From Lachnospiraceae bacterium (lineage in GTDB: Bacteria; Bacillota; Clostridia; Lachnospirales; Lachnospiraceae), in the NCBI GenBank assembly GCA_024682555.1, contig JAIKZD010000044.1, positions 1 to 64,000 of the forward strand: a DNA stretch of 64,000 nt, given 5' to 3'. The notes under the pieces were generated by a model. The model had not been told where the DNA came from. It saw only the letters and a program-made list of their open reading frames with translations, and did no database searches. Shown here piece by piece: positions 18,252-28,970 of the stretch (the first letter of the stretch is position 1; every line of letters starts with the position of its first letter). The position numbers and the translations under genes were made by a program.

Positions 18252-19760
18252 ATGGCTGATTACAAGCTGGAATTGAAGGGTGTACTCAAAGTATTTCCCG
18301 GAGTAAAAGCCCTGGATAATGTTCAGTTATCCGTACGTCCGGGTACCGTTCATGCCCTTATGGGAGAAAACGGTGCCGGCAAATCCACTCTTATGAAATG
18401 CCTGTTCGGTATTTACAAGATGGATGCGGGTGAGATTTATATCGATGGTCAGAAAGTAGAGATCAACAATCCCAATGATGCCAAGAAATACGGTATTGCA
18501 ATGGTTCATCAGGAACTGCAGCCGATCCCGGCAAGGACTGTTGCCGAAAATATGTATGAGGGACGTTTCCCCGTATATAAGTTCGGTCCTTTCAAGGTCA
18601 TCAATCATAAAAAAATGTATGAAGATACGAGATACTGGCTTGATGAGGTAAAAATGGACTTCGATGAGAAAGCCCTCCTCGGTTCGCTGTCCGTGGGACA
18701 GATGCAGTCCGTTGAGATAGCCAAGGCGGTATCACAGCAGGCCAAGGTCGTTATCCTTGACGAGCCCACTTCTTCCCTATCCGATAATGAGGTCGAGACT
18801 CTTTTCAGGATAATGAATGATCTGAGGGACAAGGGCGTATCCATGATCTATATCTCCCACAAGATGGATGAGATAAAGAGGATCGCCGATGACGTAACCA
18901 TAATGAGAGACGGAACCTACGTCGGTACATGGCCTGCGTCCGAGCTTTCCATCGATGATATCATCACAAGGATGGTAGGACGTGAGCTTACAAATGTTTA
19001 TCCCCATCATGATCATGAGATAGGGGAGGTGATCATGGAGGTAAAGGATTACACCTCCATACACGAGAAATCCTTCCGGGACATAAGTTTCAATGTAAGA
19101 AAAGGAGAGATACTAGGCTTCGGAGGCCTTGTGGGAGCCCAGAGAACGGAGCTTATGGAGGGTATCTTCGGCATAAGGAATATCACAAAAGGCGAGCTCT
19201 TCATAAAAGGCGAGAAAAAGAAGGTGACTTCACCCAAGGAAGCCATGAATGCGGGGCTGGGACTGATAACGGAAGACAGGCGAGGAAACGGTATCTTCGG
19301 ATGTCTCTCGGTGAAGGATAATGTCGGAGTATCCATTTACAATAAATATCTGAAAGCACGCATGGTACTGGATCATAAATCCATTAATTCGGTGGTGGAT
19401 GACAGCATTAAGAAGCTTCGGATCAAGACACCGAGCATGAAGACCCTTATTGCAAACCTTTCCGGAGGTAACCAGCAGAAGGTCATCGTGTCAAGATGGC
19501 TTGCAAATGACCCGGAGGTTCTTATCATGGACGAACCTACCAGAGGTATTGATGTAGGTGCCAAGCATGAGATATACGAGATCATTGAGGATCTTGCAAA
19601 ACAGGGCAAGGCGATCATTATGGTCTCATCTGAAATGTCAGAGCTGATCGGTATGTCGGACAGGATATGCGTAATGTGTAACGGAAAGCTGACAGGTGAG
19701 ATTAGCAGCCGTGATGAAATGACTCAGGAAAACATCATGAAATTTGCAACCAGCTTCTGA
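18252..19760 (+). CDS. mglA: Sugar ABC transporter ATP-binding protein
   Basis: Two ABC domains (GENGAGKSTLMK; LSGGNQQKVIVSRWL), RbsA/MglA-type; SD AGGAGG before ATG 18252. Confidence 0.88.
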   Translation: MADYKLELKGVLKVFPGVKALDNVQLSVRPGTVHALMGENGAGKSTLMKCLFGIYKMDAGEIYIDGQKVEINNPNDAKKYGIAMVHQELQPIPARTVAENMYEGRFPVYKFGPFKVINHKKMYEDTRYWLDEVKMDFDEKALLGSLSVGQMQSVEIAKAVSQQAKVVILDEPTSSLSDNEVETLFRIMNDLRDKGVSMIYISHKMDEIKRIADDVTIMRDGTYVGTWPASELSIDDIITRMVGRELTNVYPHHDHEIGEVIMEVKDYTSIHEKSFRDISFNVRKGEILGFGGLVGAQRTELMEGIFGIRNITKGELFIKGEKKKVTSPKEAMNAGLGLITEDRRGNGIFGCLSVKDNVGVSIYNKYLKARMVLDHKSINSVVDDSIKKLRIKTPSMKTLIANLSGGNQQKVIVSRWLANDPEVLIMDEPTRGIDVGAKHEIYEIIEDLAKQGKAIIMVSSEMSELIGMSDRICVMCNGKLTGEISSRDEMTQENIMKFATSF

Positions 19761-19818
19761 GAAAAGCTCATATGCCGGCTTTTCCCGGGCGGTGCAATAC
19801 AGTTTAGGAGGATATAAA

Positions 19819-20808
19819 ATGTCTAATGCAAAATCAAAAAAGATCCAGGATTTTCTGATCAATAACGGCGTTATCATCATCATGTTCATCCTCGTGATCG
19901 TTACGGGTGTCACAAAGAGAAACTTCCTGACGGCAAATAACGCCAATAATATTCTGCTCAACATGAGCTACAGGCTTGTGATCGCGCTTGGTATTGCGGG
20001 CTGCGTTATAACCGCGGGCTGCGATCTTTCCGCAGGACGACTCATAGGTCTCGGCGGCTGTGTAGCGGGAACTCTTTTACAGAGGATCGATTACGCAGGA
20101 AAGTTCTATCCCGACAAAGAGCCCCTCAATCTGTTCGTGGCCCTTATCGTGGTAATGGGGATCTGTGCTCTCTGCGGTACCGTAACAGGCTGCTTCATAG
20201 CCTACCTGAACGTTCCTCCCTTCATTGCGACCCTTGCCATGATGGAAATAGTATCCGGTGCCAACCTGATTTATACCCAGGCCACGCCTCTCGGAGGTTA
20301 TGTTCAGAAATATACCAATGTTTCAAACGGAAGATTCTTAGGCATCAATTATCTGATATGGATAGCCGTGATAGTGGCGGCGGTGACCTGGTTTATCTTT
20401 AACATGACAAGACACGGGAAATATATGTATGCCATAGGCGGTAATCCCCTGGCGGCGGAAGTTGCCGGTGTTCCCGTGCGTACAACCCTTGTTCTCATAT
20501 ACATGAAGGCGGCGGCCATGTACGGTCTGGCAGGTTTCATGCTGGGAGCCAAGGCGGGAGGAGCTTCTGTAAACCTGGGTCTCGGTTATGAGATGGAAGC
20601 CATCGCTGCATGTACGATCGGAGGCGTATCAGTAACCGGCGGACGCGGTAAGGTATCATCCGCCATCATAGGTGTAGCCGTATTTGAGCTTCTGAAAGCT
20701 TCGCTTCAGTTCCTCGGCGTGGATGCAAACGCACAGTACATAGCAATAGGTATCATCATCTTCATAGCTATCTCGCTTGATATCAGAAAGTATGTTGTCA
20801 AGAAGTAA
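19819..20808 (+). CDS. mglC: Galactose/methyl-galactoside ABC transporter permease
   Basis: MglC-type permease (AGCVITAGCDLSAGRLIGLGG...GGVSVTGGRGKVSSAIIGV); SD AGGAGG before ATG 19819. Confidence 0.88.
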   Translation: MSNAKSKKIQDFLINNGVIIIMFILVIVTGVTKRNFLTANNANNILLNMSYRLVIALGIAGCVITAGCDLSAGRLIGLGGCVAGTLLQRIDYAGKFYPDKEPLNLFVALIVVMGICALCGTVTGCFIAYLNVPPFIATLAMMEIVSGANLIYTQATPLGGYVQKYTNVSNGRFLGINYLIWIAVIVAAVTWFIFNMTRHGKYMYAIGGNPLAAEVAGVPVRTTLVLIYMKAAAMYGLAGFMLGAKAGGASVNLGLGYEMEAIAACTIGGVSVTGGRGKVSSAIIGVAVFELLKASLQFLGVDANAQYIAIGIIIFIAISLDIRKYVVKK

Positions 20809-20852
20809 CTGTCCCGTTCAGGCTTTCAGATCCGGTACAGAATAAATGACAG

Positions 20853-20894
20853 GATCCCGCAATGCAAAAATATCACGGCATTGCGGGATTTTTT
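20853..20894 (+). terminator. Rho-independent terminator after mglC
   Basis: ATCCCGCAATG ... CATTGCGGGAT followed by TTTTTT. Confidence 0.85.
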
Positions 20895-21037
20895 ACGGAA
20901 CCGTCCGGTAACTTATGTCTGCAGCCTGATGCCGTGATATAATATAAGCTGAATATTCGGATGGATCGAATATCCCCTCTGTTTTACAGGGATCCCGGAA
21001 CTTAACCGGTATAATAACGGAAAAAGAGAGGCCTTTC

Positions 21038-21871
21038 ATGAAAACAAAACTTACGGTGATAGTGGACAATAAATCGGATGATGAGCTTGGAAGCGAATGG
21101 GGACTCTGCATTCTGTGTGAATACGGGGATGCTAAGATCCTCCTGGATGCGGGCGCTTCGGATCTTTTTTCGGAAAACATGAAAAAACTGGGATTTGATA
21201 CCGCCGATGTGGATTATGGGGTATTAAGCCATGCACATTATGATCATGCAAACGGAATGCCCCGTTTTTTTGCGGAGAATAAAAAGGCAAAGTTCTATCT
21301 GCGGGAGTCGACGGGGGAAAACTGCTTTGCAAGGAAAACCTTTTTAAAGCTCTTCACCTTCAGAAAATACATCGGAATACCTAAACATGTAACGGAAAAA
21401 TATGCCGACAGGATCGAATATGTGACCGGTGATTATAAGCTGTGCGAAGGGGCATACCTCATCCCTCACAAGACTCCGGGTCTTTCCGCCATAGGAGAGC
21501 GTGAGCTTATGTTTGTCCGTACGAAAGACGGTTACAGGCCGGATGATTTTTCCCATGAGCAGAGCCTCGTACTGTTTACTGATAAAGGCCTTGTGATATT
21601 AAACAGCTGTTCCCACGGGGGCGCGGTAAATATAATCAACGAGGTAAAAGAGACCTTTCCGGATGAGAGGATCTATGGTCTCATCGGCGGTCTTCATCTG
21701 TTCAACAAGAGCAGTGATGAGATAAGAAAGGTATCGGAAAACATAAAGAATACCGGCATAGAATATGTATGTACCGGACATTGCACCAAAGACCGGGCAT
21801 ACGGTATCATGAAAGAAGTCCTCGGTGACAGGCTTTTACAGCTGAAGACCGGGTTAGTGATGGAATTTTAG
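21038..21871 (+). CDS. MBL-fold metallohydrolase
   Basis: LSHAHYDHANGM metal-binding motif; C-terminal YVCTGHCTKDRAYGIM. Confidence 0.8.
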   Translation: MKTKLTVIVDNKSDDELGSEWGLCILCEYGDAKILLDAGASDLFSENMKKLGFDTADVDYGVLSHAHYDHANGMPRFFAENKKAKFYLRESTGENCFARKTFLKLFTFRKYIGIPKHVTEKYADRIEYVTGDYKLCEGAYLIPHKTPGLSAIGERELMFVRTKDGYRPDDFSHEQSLVLFTDKGLVILNSCSHGGAVNIINEVKETFPDERIYGLIGGLHLFNKSSDEIRKVSENIKNTGIEYVCTGHCTKDRAYGIMKEVLGDRLLQLKTGLVMEF

Positions 21872-21889
21872 ACAGGAGACCAAAAGAAA

Positions 21890-22213
21890 ATGAACTATAG
21901 TTTCAGCCAGATACTGGATCTTACATGGATACCTCTTTTAGCCTTCGCCTTATGTTTACTCTACGGCCTGAAACTGATAATAACAAAGGATCCCTCCCCT
22001 CTTAAGGGAAAAAATGATACTGCGGTATTTAAGGATGGCCCAATGTTTGCACTGAGGGCGGGACAGCTGATGCTTCTCATGGCGGCAGGTGCCCTGATCA
22101 TGTGTGTGCTCGTCTTTTTCAGCGAGCTTGCGGCTCTTATAGAGGTATCCGCCGTATTTATCCTGTTTACCGTTCTGTGGAAAAAGGCAAACGATAAATA
22201 CGGGAAACTGTGA
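21890..22213 (+). CDS. Hypothetical small membrane protein
   Basis: 107 aa with three predicted TM segments, 18 bp after the MBL gene. Confidence 0.5.
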   Translation: MNYSFSQILDLTWIPLLAFALCLLYGLKLIITKDPSPLKGKNDTAVFKDGPMFALRAGQLMLLMAAGALIMCVLVFFSELAALIEVSAVFILFTVLWKKANDKYGKL

Positions 22214-22246
22214 TGATCCGAAACAATGAAAAGACGGAGGTAAACA

Positions 22247-23872
22247 GTGAATAAGTATTCTGTTCTTCTGGTGGATGATGAAGAACTGGTCTTTCAGATA
22301 ATGATGGATAAGATGGACTGGGATTCCATGGGCTTTGAGATCGTTAATTTTGCAAATAACGGTATCGAGGCTCTTGAAATGGCGCAGGAAATGTGTCCGG
22401 ATGTTGTTATGACGGACATAAAGATGCCATATATGGACGGACTGACCCTTGGGAAAAAGCTCAAAGAGCAGTATCCGGACATTAAGATCATCATCCTTTC
22501 GGGCTTTGATGAATTCGAGTATGCCAAGGAAGCGGTCAGGATGGAAGCGGAGGAATACCTGTTAAAGCCCATTAACATAAACGAACTGACCGGGGTATTC
22601 ACAAGGATCAGGGAGACACTTGATAAGGAAAACGATGAGCGCCGAAATATAAATATGCTCAAGCAGCATTATTTAAAGAGTCTTCCGATACTCAGGGAGA
22701 GCTTCTATATATCTCTTCTGGAAGGACGTCTTAAGGCTGGGGATATCGAGAAGTTTGCACCCGACTATCAGGTAGAGCTTAAGGGCGGAAGATTCGTTGT
22801 CAGCGTGCTTAAAATAAGCTGCCCTGGAGATGACGGGGTTGAACCCGACGTTACTCCCTTCATGCTGACGCTTTCGATACAAAAACTGGTTGAAGAACAG
22901 CTCAGGGGAAAATATGAATCCAAGGTCCTTTTGTACAGAGGGGACATAGTTGTGATCTCGGAGCTTTCCGGCAATGGAAACATTAACGATTATACGGATA
23001 TGATGGACAGGATCTGCAAGACCGCCTACAGGACCGACAAGGTGAAGGTCACTGCGGGGATCGGAAATGTATGTACGGAGCCATCGGCACTGAGAGTATC
23101 CTACAGAGGCGCGAGAACCGCGGTTTCCTACCGTTTTTCCTACGGTGATATGAGAGCCATAAACATAGCCGAGATCGATGTGGACAGCACGGGAAGCCAG
23201 GACAACTCCGCCGACGAATCCATAAGACGGATAGTAAAGAATATGCGAAGGCCCGAAAGGGATGAGCTTAGATATGTGATAGAAGACTTTGTGGGCGGCA
23301 TAGAGGAAAGCCACATGCCTCTTTCCGAGTACAGGACACTGATCATGCGGATACTTGTGGCCCTTATGGATTTTATGAGGGATTATCATATCGAGCCCGG
23401 TGCCGTATTTGAGGAGGGCACGGATCTTTCCATGATAATACAGCGTCTCGAGAGCACGGAATCACTTAAGAGCTTTCTTTTAAAAAGCTGCCTGACCCTT
23501 CAGGACATGGTCTCCGACAGGAGAAACAGTACCTCTCTTTCCTTTGTCACCAAGGCGGAGGATTTTGTCAAGGCCAATTATGCCGATAAGGATATTTCCA
23601 TCGAGATGGTGTGCGGTGCCCTCAATGTGTCGGCAGCCTATTTTTCCACGGTGTTCAAAAAGACAACGGGAAAGACTTTCATCAATTATCTTACGGAATA
23701 CCGGATGGACAAGGCAGTGGAGCTTTTGGAGACCACTGACGGAAGGACATATGAGATAGCGGATATGGTGGGTTATGCGGATCCCAATTATTTCAGCTAT
23801 GTCTTCAAGAAGAAATTCGGCGTATCTCCCGTAAAATACAAGCAGAATCTGAATCCGCAGACAAATGCCTGA
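22247..23872 (+). CDS. Response regulator, AraC-type (YesN-like)
   Basis: Receiver (LLVDDEELVF, MTDIKMPYMDG, LLKPI) and C-terminal AraC HTH (NYFSYVFKKKFGVSPVKYKQ); GTG start. Confidence 0.88.
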   Translation: MNKYSVLLVDDEELVFQIMMDKMDWDSMGFEIVNFANNGIEALEMAQEMCPDVVMTDIKMPYMDGLTLGKKLKEQYPDIKIIILSGFDEFEYAKEAVRMEAEEYLLKPININELTGVFTRIRETLDKENDERRNINMLKQHYLKSLPILRESFYISLLEGRLKAGDIEKFAPDYQVELKGGRFVVSVLKISCPGDDGVEPDVTPFMLTLSIQKLVEEQLRGKYESKVLLYRGDIVVISELSGNGNINDYTDMMDRICKTAYRTDKVKVTAGIGNVCTEPSALRVSYRGARTAVSYRFSYGDMRAINIAEIDVDSTGSQDNSADESIRRIVKNMRRPERDELRYVIEDFVGGIEESHMPLSEYRTLIMRILVALMDFMRDYHIEPGAVFEEGTDLSMIIQRLESTESLKSFLLKSCLTLQDMVSDRRNSTSLSFVTKAEDFVKANYADKDISIEMVCGALNVSAAYFSTVFKKTTGKTFINYLTEYRMDKAVELLETTDGRTYEIADMVGYADPNYFSYVFKKKFGVSPVKYKQNLNPQTNA

Positions 23873-23894
23873 GAAAGAGGCATAAGACGGGGTC

Positions 23895-25718
23895 ATGGCA
23901 GGACAGCACAGGATAAAAAAGAAGATAAGCGACTTCATAAGGCATCAGACCATTCAGACCACGACGGCGATCTCTTTTTCACTGGTCTCCATCGTGTGTA
24001 TCACCCTGTTTTCGATTCTTTTATATACCCTCTTTGATAACAAAGCCAGAGAAACCACCATCAAGGACACGGAACAGCTCATCAGCCAGACCTCCCTGAA
24101 TCTTGAGGCCTATCTGCGCAACATGCGTATGGTCTCGGATACGGCATATTACACCGTCCTAAAGGAGACAGACCTGTCAAGCGGATCCCCCGAGGATAAG
24201 CTCAATCTCCTGTACGAGTCAAATAAGGACAAACTTATAAGCATTGCCTGTTTCACAAGGGACGGGGAGCTTGTGTGTGCCGTTCCCTCAGCGACTCTTA
24301 AAAAAGCCCTTGATGTTACGGATCAGTCCTGGTTTAAGGGTCCCTTTGCGGAAATGGAGAATTTCCATTTTTCTCTGCCCCATGTGCAGAACCTCTTTGT
24401 AAATACCGATTCCTACAGATATTACTGGGTAGTATCTTTGTCCCGGGCGGTGGAGCTTACCAGAAACGGACGTACCGGCCTTGGGGTTCTTGTGATCGAC
24501 ATGAATTACAGCGGTATCGAACAGATCTTTGACAGGGTAAATGAGGAGAGAAAGTCCGGATATATCTATCTTACGGATAAAGAAGGCAAGATAATATATC
24601 ATCCCAGGCAGAACCTCATAAATTCAGAACTGCTGCTTGAAAACAACCTTGCAAATGCCTCATATAAGGACGGATCGCATCTTGAGACCTTCAACGGTAA
24701 AAAGAATATAGTTACTGTGGGAACCATAAGCTACACCGGCTGGAAGCTCATCTGCGTACAGCCCGTGACCACTGCCTCCATGAGTCAGAGACAGACCAGG
24801 TATTTTGCGGTCTGTATAGTTATAACCGGAATACTTACAATGATGCTCCTAAGCAGGCTCATGGCAAGATATATATCCATGCCCTTATTACGGCTTACCG
24901 ATTCCGTAAGGGTGGAAGCCGACGGAACCCTTAATCCGGACATCTACATAGGAGGAAACAGGGATGTTGAATATCTCGGAACCACACTCAAGAATGTGGT
25001 GGAGGAGCTGAGGGCCGCCACCGACGCCGATGTGAAGGAACAGGAGGAAAAGAGAAGAAGTGAGCTTGATGCCCTCCAGTCACAGATAAACCCTCATTTT
25101 CTGTACAATACCCTTGATTCCATCGTATGGATGATCGAGGGTGAAAAATATGATGATGCGGTCTTCATGGTCACCTCCCTTGCCACCCTTTTCAGGATAA
25201 GCTTAAGCCGCGGCAGGACGATGATCAGGATAGAAGATGAGATAAAGCATGCCGAAAACTACATGAACATTCAGAATGTGCGGTATAAGGACAAGTTCAG
25301 CGTAAGCTTTGACATAGATAAGGATATTCTTGACGGGATCATCGTAAAGCTGGTTTTACAGCCGATCCTTGAGAATGCGATCTATTACGGCATGGAAGCC
25401 ATGGACGGAGACGGAGAGATAACCGTGAGAGGATATAAAAAAGACGGAGATGTATATATTTCCGTTAAGGATAACGGCCTGGGTATGACTGAGGATACCG
25501 TCAAAAACGTTCTTCTGGATAACGATCATGTCCCGAGGCACGGCTCCGGTGTGGGTCTCATCAATGTCCACAACAGGATAAAACTCAGGTTCGGAAAGGA
25601 ATACGGCCTTATAATAGAGAGCGTTCCGGATTTCGGCACTACGGTCACCATCCATATCCCCTACAGGACAGAAAGTGCGAAAAACGTGACAGATGGAGGT
25701 GAGAACCGTGCAAAATAG
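23895..25718 (+). CDS. Sensor histidine kinase (YesM-like, Cache/HAMP/His-kinase)
   Basis: ALQSQINPHFLYNTLDSIVWMIE and VKDNGLGMTEDTV...GSGVGLINVHNRIKL. Confidence 0.88.
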   Translation: MAGQHRIKKKISDFIRHQTIQTTTAISFSLVSIVCITLFSILLYTLFDNKARETTIKDTEQLISQTSLNLEAYLRNMRMVSDTAYYTVLKETDLSSGSPEDKLNLLYESNKDKLISIACFTRDGELVCAVPSATLKKALDVTDQSWFKGPFAEMENFHFSLPHVQNLFVNTDSYRYYWVVSLSRAVELTRNGRTGLGVLVIDMNYSGIEQIFDRVNEERKSGYIYLTDKEGKIIYHPRQNLINSELLLENNLANASYKDGSHLETFNGKKNIVTVGTISYTGWKLICVQPVTTASMSQRQTRYFAVCIVITGILTMMLLSRLMARYISMPLLRLTDSVRVEADGTLNPDIYIGGNRDVEYLGTTLKNVVEELRAATDADVKEQEEKRRSELDALQSQINPHFLYNTLDSIVWMIEGEKYDDAVFMVTSLATLFRISLSRGRTMIRIEDEIKHAENYMNIQNVRYKDKFSVSFDIDKDILDGIIVKLVLQPILENAIYYGMEAMDGDGEITVRGYKKDGDVYISVKDNGLGMTEDTVKNVLLDNDHVPRHGSGVGLINVHNRIKLRFGKEYGLIIESVPDFGTTVTIHIPYRTESAKNVTDGGENRAK

Positions 25719-26676
25719 GAGATCACAGTATATCTGGCTATGGGTTATCATTCTGTTACTGATACTCGGTGTTTCGGCATATATGATCCTGTTTGCGGAC
25801 AGAAAGCGTGATCCCGTAAGGCTTTCCGTTATCCTGTCCGATTCGGGAAATGACTGTTATACCGCCGTGAAACAGGGTATGGATCAGGCCGCCTTTGATA
25901 ACGATATGGAGATAACCTATGTAAATACCGACAGGTTCGGATCCATCACGGATGAGCTCAACATATTAAAGAGGGAGGCAGAAAGCGGAGCAAATGCGAT
26001 CATTTTTGAACCGGTTGCTTCGGATGGGTACGAAGAATTTCTGTCCGCAAACAGCGGAAGCTGCCCCATGGTGCTGCTTGATTCCGATGTGATCCCGGAA
26101 GACCGTTATTCAAAAGTGGATGAGGATAACAAAGCGGTGGGAGAGTGTCTCTATGAGGCTGTTCTTTCGGGAAACGGCGGCAGCCTTGAGGGTCTTAAGA
26201 TAGGAATGATCACCGCTTATACCGGCCAGGAAGCGGTAAAGGAGAGAACGGAAGCTCTTCTGTCCCATAAGGATCTGAAAGATGCGGTCAGCTGTATCAT
26301 TAACATAGACGGTAAAGATGAAGCCGGTCTGTACGGGACCCTTAATTCTGATCCGGTGGATGTTATAATAGCAATGGGAAGCTATGAGACCCAGAAAGCC
26401 ATTGATTACATCACGGATAACGGACTTGAGGGAACCGTAAAACTGTACGGTGCCGGATATTCCGAAAAATCGATCCACTTCATGGACATGGGAGTGGTGA
26501 CGTTTTTATGTCTTACAAATGAATTCAACAAAGGGTATCTGAGTGTTGAGGCCGCATATTCCCAGTTAAAACACGGGGGGATAGTCAGAAAAACGGTAAA
26601 CGAGGTATTTGCGGTCAACAGGGAGAATATGTATGATGAAGAATTTCAGAAGGTCCTTTTTCCGGTGGTGCAGTAG
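25708..26676 (+). CDS. Membrane-anchored periplasmic sugar-binding-like protein
   Basis: N-terminal TM then a type I periplasmic binding protein fold (SVILSDSGNDCYTAVKQGMDQAAFDNDMEITYVNTD); GTG start with SD GGAGGTGA. Confidence 0.7.
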   Translation: MQNRRSQYIWLWVIILLLILGVSAYMILFADRKRDPVRLSVILSDSGNDCYTAVKQGMDQAAFDNDMEITYVNTDRFGSITDELNILKREAESGANAIIFEPVASDGYEEFLSANSGSCPMVLLDSDVIPEDRYSKVDEDNKAVGECLYEAVLSGNGGSLEGLKIGMITAYTGQEAVKERTEALLSHKDLKDAVSCIINIDGKDEAGLYGTLNSDPVDVIIAMGSYETQKAIDYITDNGLEGTVKLYGAGYSEKSIHFMDMGVVTFLCLTNEFNKGYLSVEAAYSQLKHGGIVRKTVNEVFAVNRENMYDEEFQKVLFPVVQ

Positions 26677-27703
26677 GCCTGTTTTATACCTGTTCATTAC
26701 ACCGGTCATCCTGTCGGCATTCATGCTCTCCGGCTGTTCCGGTGAGGATGATATATCCGGAAAAAAAGAAGTAAAGATAGGACTTGCGGCCTATGACCAG
26801 TATGACAATTTCATTTCGGAAATGATGGAGCTCATAGATGAGGATTATGCCAAAATAGAGAAAGAAACGGGTATCACCGTAACCACGGAGGTGTATTACG
26901 GGCAGGGAAGCCAGTTTTCGCAGAATAATCAGGTAAAAAACATGATAAATCACGGCTGCGATGTGTTATGTGTTAATCCCATTGACAGGACAGACACCTC
27001 TTATATAATAAATCTTGCACAGGAAAATGACATTCCTGTGGTGTTTTTTAACAGGGAACCCGTAAGCGAGGATCTGCTGAGGGGCAGCAGCTTTTTTTAT
27101 GTAGGTGCGGATGCCCTGCAGTCCGGTGTTATGGAGGGTGAGCTTGTGGCGGATTACTGCAGGGATCATCCGGAAGCAGACATAAACGGAGACGGGGTCT
27201 TTCAGTATATCCTGATGGAAGGGGAGGCCGGACACCAGGATGCCATAATACGTACGGAATATTCGATAAGCACGATAGAAGGAAAGGGAATAGCCCTTGA
27301 AAGGGTCACCTCGGCCATCGCAAACTGGAGCGGTGACCAGGCCAGAGCCAAGATGAAATCTATTCTAGAATCGGGCACGAAAGCTGAGCTTATCATCTCA
27401 AATAATGATGCCATGGCTCTCGGCGTTATGAGTGCCTATGAGGAGGCGGGGATTCCCGTGGAAGAATGGCCTGCGATCTTCGGGATAGACGGCATAGCCC
27501 AGGGACTTGATGCCATCGACAAAGGAACGATGAAGGCTACGGTATATAATGACAAGGAGGGACAGGCAGAAGCCATAACGAGGCTTTCTTTTGCGCTTGC
27601 GACCTCTGCGCCCCTTGATGATCTTGATCTTGAGAACGGGACATATATCTGGCTTCCCTACAAGAAGGTCACGAAAGATAAATTAAACGAGTTCAGGCAC
27701 TGA
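26633..27703 (+). CDS. Galactose-type substrate-binding lipoprotein (MglB-like paralogue)
   Basis: Lipobox LSGCSG; NPIDRTDTSYIINLAQENDIPVVFFNREPV and ISNNDAMALGVMSAYEEAG parallel MglB. Confidence 0.8.
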   Translation: MMKNFRRSFFRWCSRPVLYLFITPVILSAFMLSGCSGEDDISGKKEVKIGLAAYDQYDNFISEMMELIDEDYAKIEKETGITVTTEVYYGQGSQFSQNNQVKNMINHGCDVLCVNPIDRTDTSYIINLAQENDIPVVFFNREPVSEDLLRGSSFFYVGADALQSGVMEGELVADYCRDHPEADINGDGVFQYILMEGEAGHQDAIIRTEYSISTIEGKGIALERVTSAIANWSGDQARAKMKSILESGTKAELIISNNDAMALGVMSAYEEAGIPVEEWPAIFGIDGIAQGLDAIDKGTMKATVYNDKEGQAEAITRLSFALATSAPLDDLDLENGTYIWLPYKKVTKDKLNEFRH

Positions 27704-27708
27704 GCAGA

Positions 27709-28899
27709 TCAGCTTCCAATAAATCCATCTGCCATATCAATGGCAAGCTTTACAACAACATCGGAATTGTAATGCTGCCATTCACCCCATCTTCCGAGGC
27801 CGTAAACCTTTTTGGAAGCCGCCTCTTTAAGGAGAGACTTCATTATCTCTTCCTTGCCGACGGTATTTAAGGGATAGGCATATTCGTTTATGAAATAAGG
27901 CTTATTGGATGGGGTAAACCTTGTATAGTTGGTTTCCGTCCAGTATCCTTTGGATCCGGGGCAGAAATTGTGCCTTACAAGGATCCTGTGGTATGAAAGA
28001 GAAGGATCCGGATAATAGATCCACTGGGCTTTGGTGTCAGGGTTTTCGTCATTATATTCGATCACGACGGAGGTATGCTTAAGCTTGTCGATATTTCCGA
28101 GAGATCCTTCGCTTAAGCCCTTAACCGTCTTAAATGACTTCCAGGGAATGGTGGTTATTATCACATCGGCACTGTATTTTCCGTTTACGGTGTGTGCATC
28201 AAGGTCGATATCGGTTATTTCCGTCCCTGTAACAAGCTTATCCTTAAGACTTTCCGCCATCCTTTCCCACAGTTTTCCGTAGCCGTATTTTTTCGGGTAA
28301 TAAAACTTTGCATGTCCGGGCTGGGTTCCATGGGCTTTTTTTTCAAGGCAGCTTATAAGGGTTTCCTCAAAGGAAACGTTGGGAAGCTTGTTAAGCCAGT
28401 AGGTGCCTAGATCGTTAAGTTCATCACCGAACATTTTTTTATTGTAGGGGATCATGTAATCATCCGCGATCTTATTTCCGAGCTTCCAGTATATCCAGTC
28501 AACGAACTTTTCAGGCATGGGAGTGCCCAGATTACAGCCTGCAACGGCTATGGATTTTAAGTATTCCACCTGGTCATTAAGGCTCATCTGCCAGATATTT
28601 GCCTCTATGGGGCTGTTAATTATATTCCCTTTTACATCTATCTTCGAGTCCCTTTCATAGAGATCCCATTCATCCTTATCCATATAGGAGAACAGAAAAT
28701 CAAGGACATCCGGTTTTTTCACATCTAAGAAATGTCCGCCTCCGATGTCAAGAGGTGAACCGTCCACGTCTTTGCTTTTGCAAAGACCTCCGGCTTCGGT
28801 CTCTTTTTCGATGACTAAAAGATCGTTTTCACCTTTTTGCATGAGTCTGCAGGCAACTGACAGACCTGCCGGACCTGCGCCCAATATCAGATATTTCAT
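27709..28899 (-). CDS. NAD(P)/FAD-dependent oxidoreductase (amine oxidase/UDP-galactopyranose mutase-like)
   Basis: N-terminal LILGAGPAGLSVACRLMQKGENDLLVIEKETEAGG dinucleotide-binding motif. Confidence 0.75.
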   Translation of the reverse strand: MKYLILGAGPAGLSVACRLMQKGENDLLVIEKETEAGGLCKSKDVDGSPLDIGGGHFLDVKKPDVLDFLFSYMDKDEWDLYERDSKIDVKGNIINSPIEANIWQMSLNDQVEYLKSIAVAGCNLGTPMPEKFVDWIYWKLGNKIADDYMIPYNKKMFGDELNDLGTYWLNKLPNVSFEETLISCLEKKAHGTQPGHAKFYYPKKYGYGKLWERMAESLKDKLVTGTEITDIDLDAHTVNGKYSADVIITTIPWKSFKTVKGLSEGSLGNIDKLKHTSVVIEYNDENPDTKAQWIYYPDPSLSYHRILVRHNFCPGSKGYWTETNYTRFTPSNKPYFINEYAYPLNTVGKEEIMKSLLKEAASKKVYGLGRWGEWQHYNSDVVVKLAIDMADGFIGS

Positions 28900-28970
28900 T
28901 TTTTCTTTCTCCTGTTTTTTGTCTTATATCCGGAGGTTTCCGGATCTTATTGAGAATTCCCTGAACCCGG

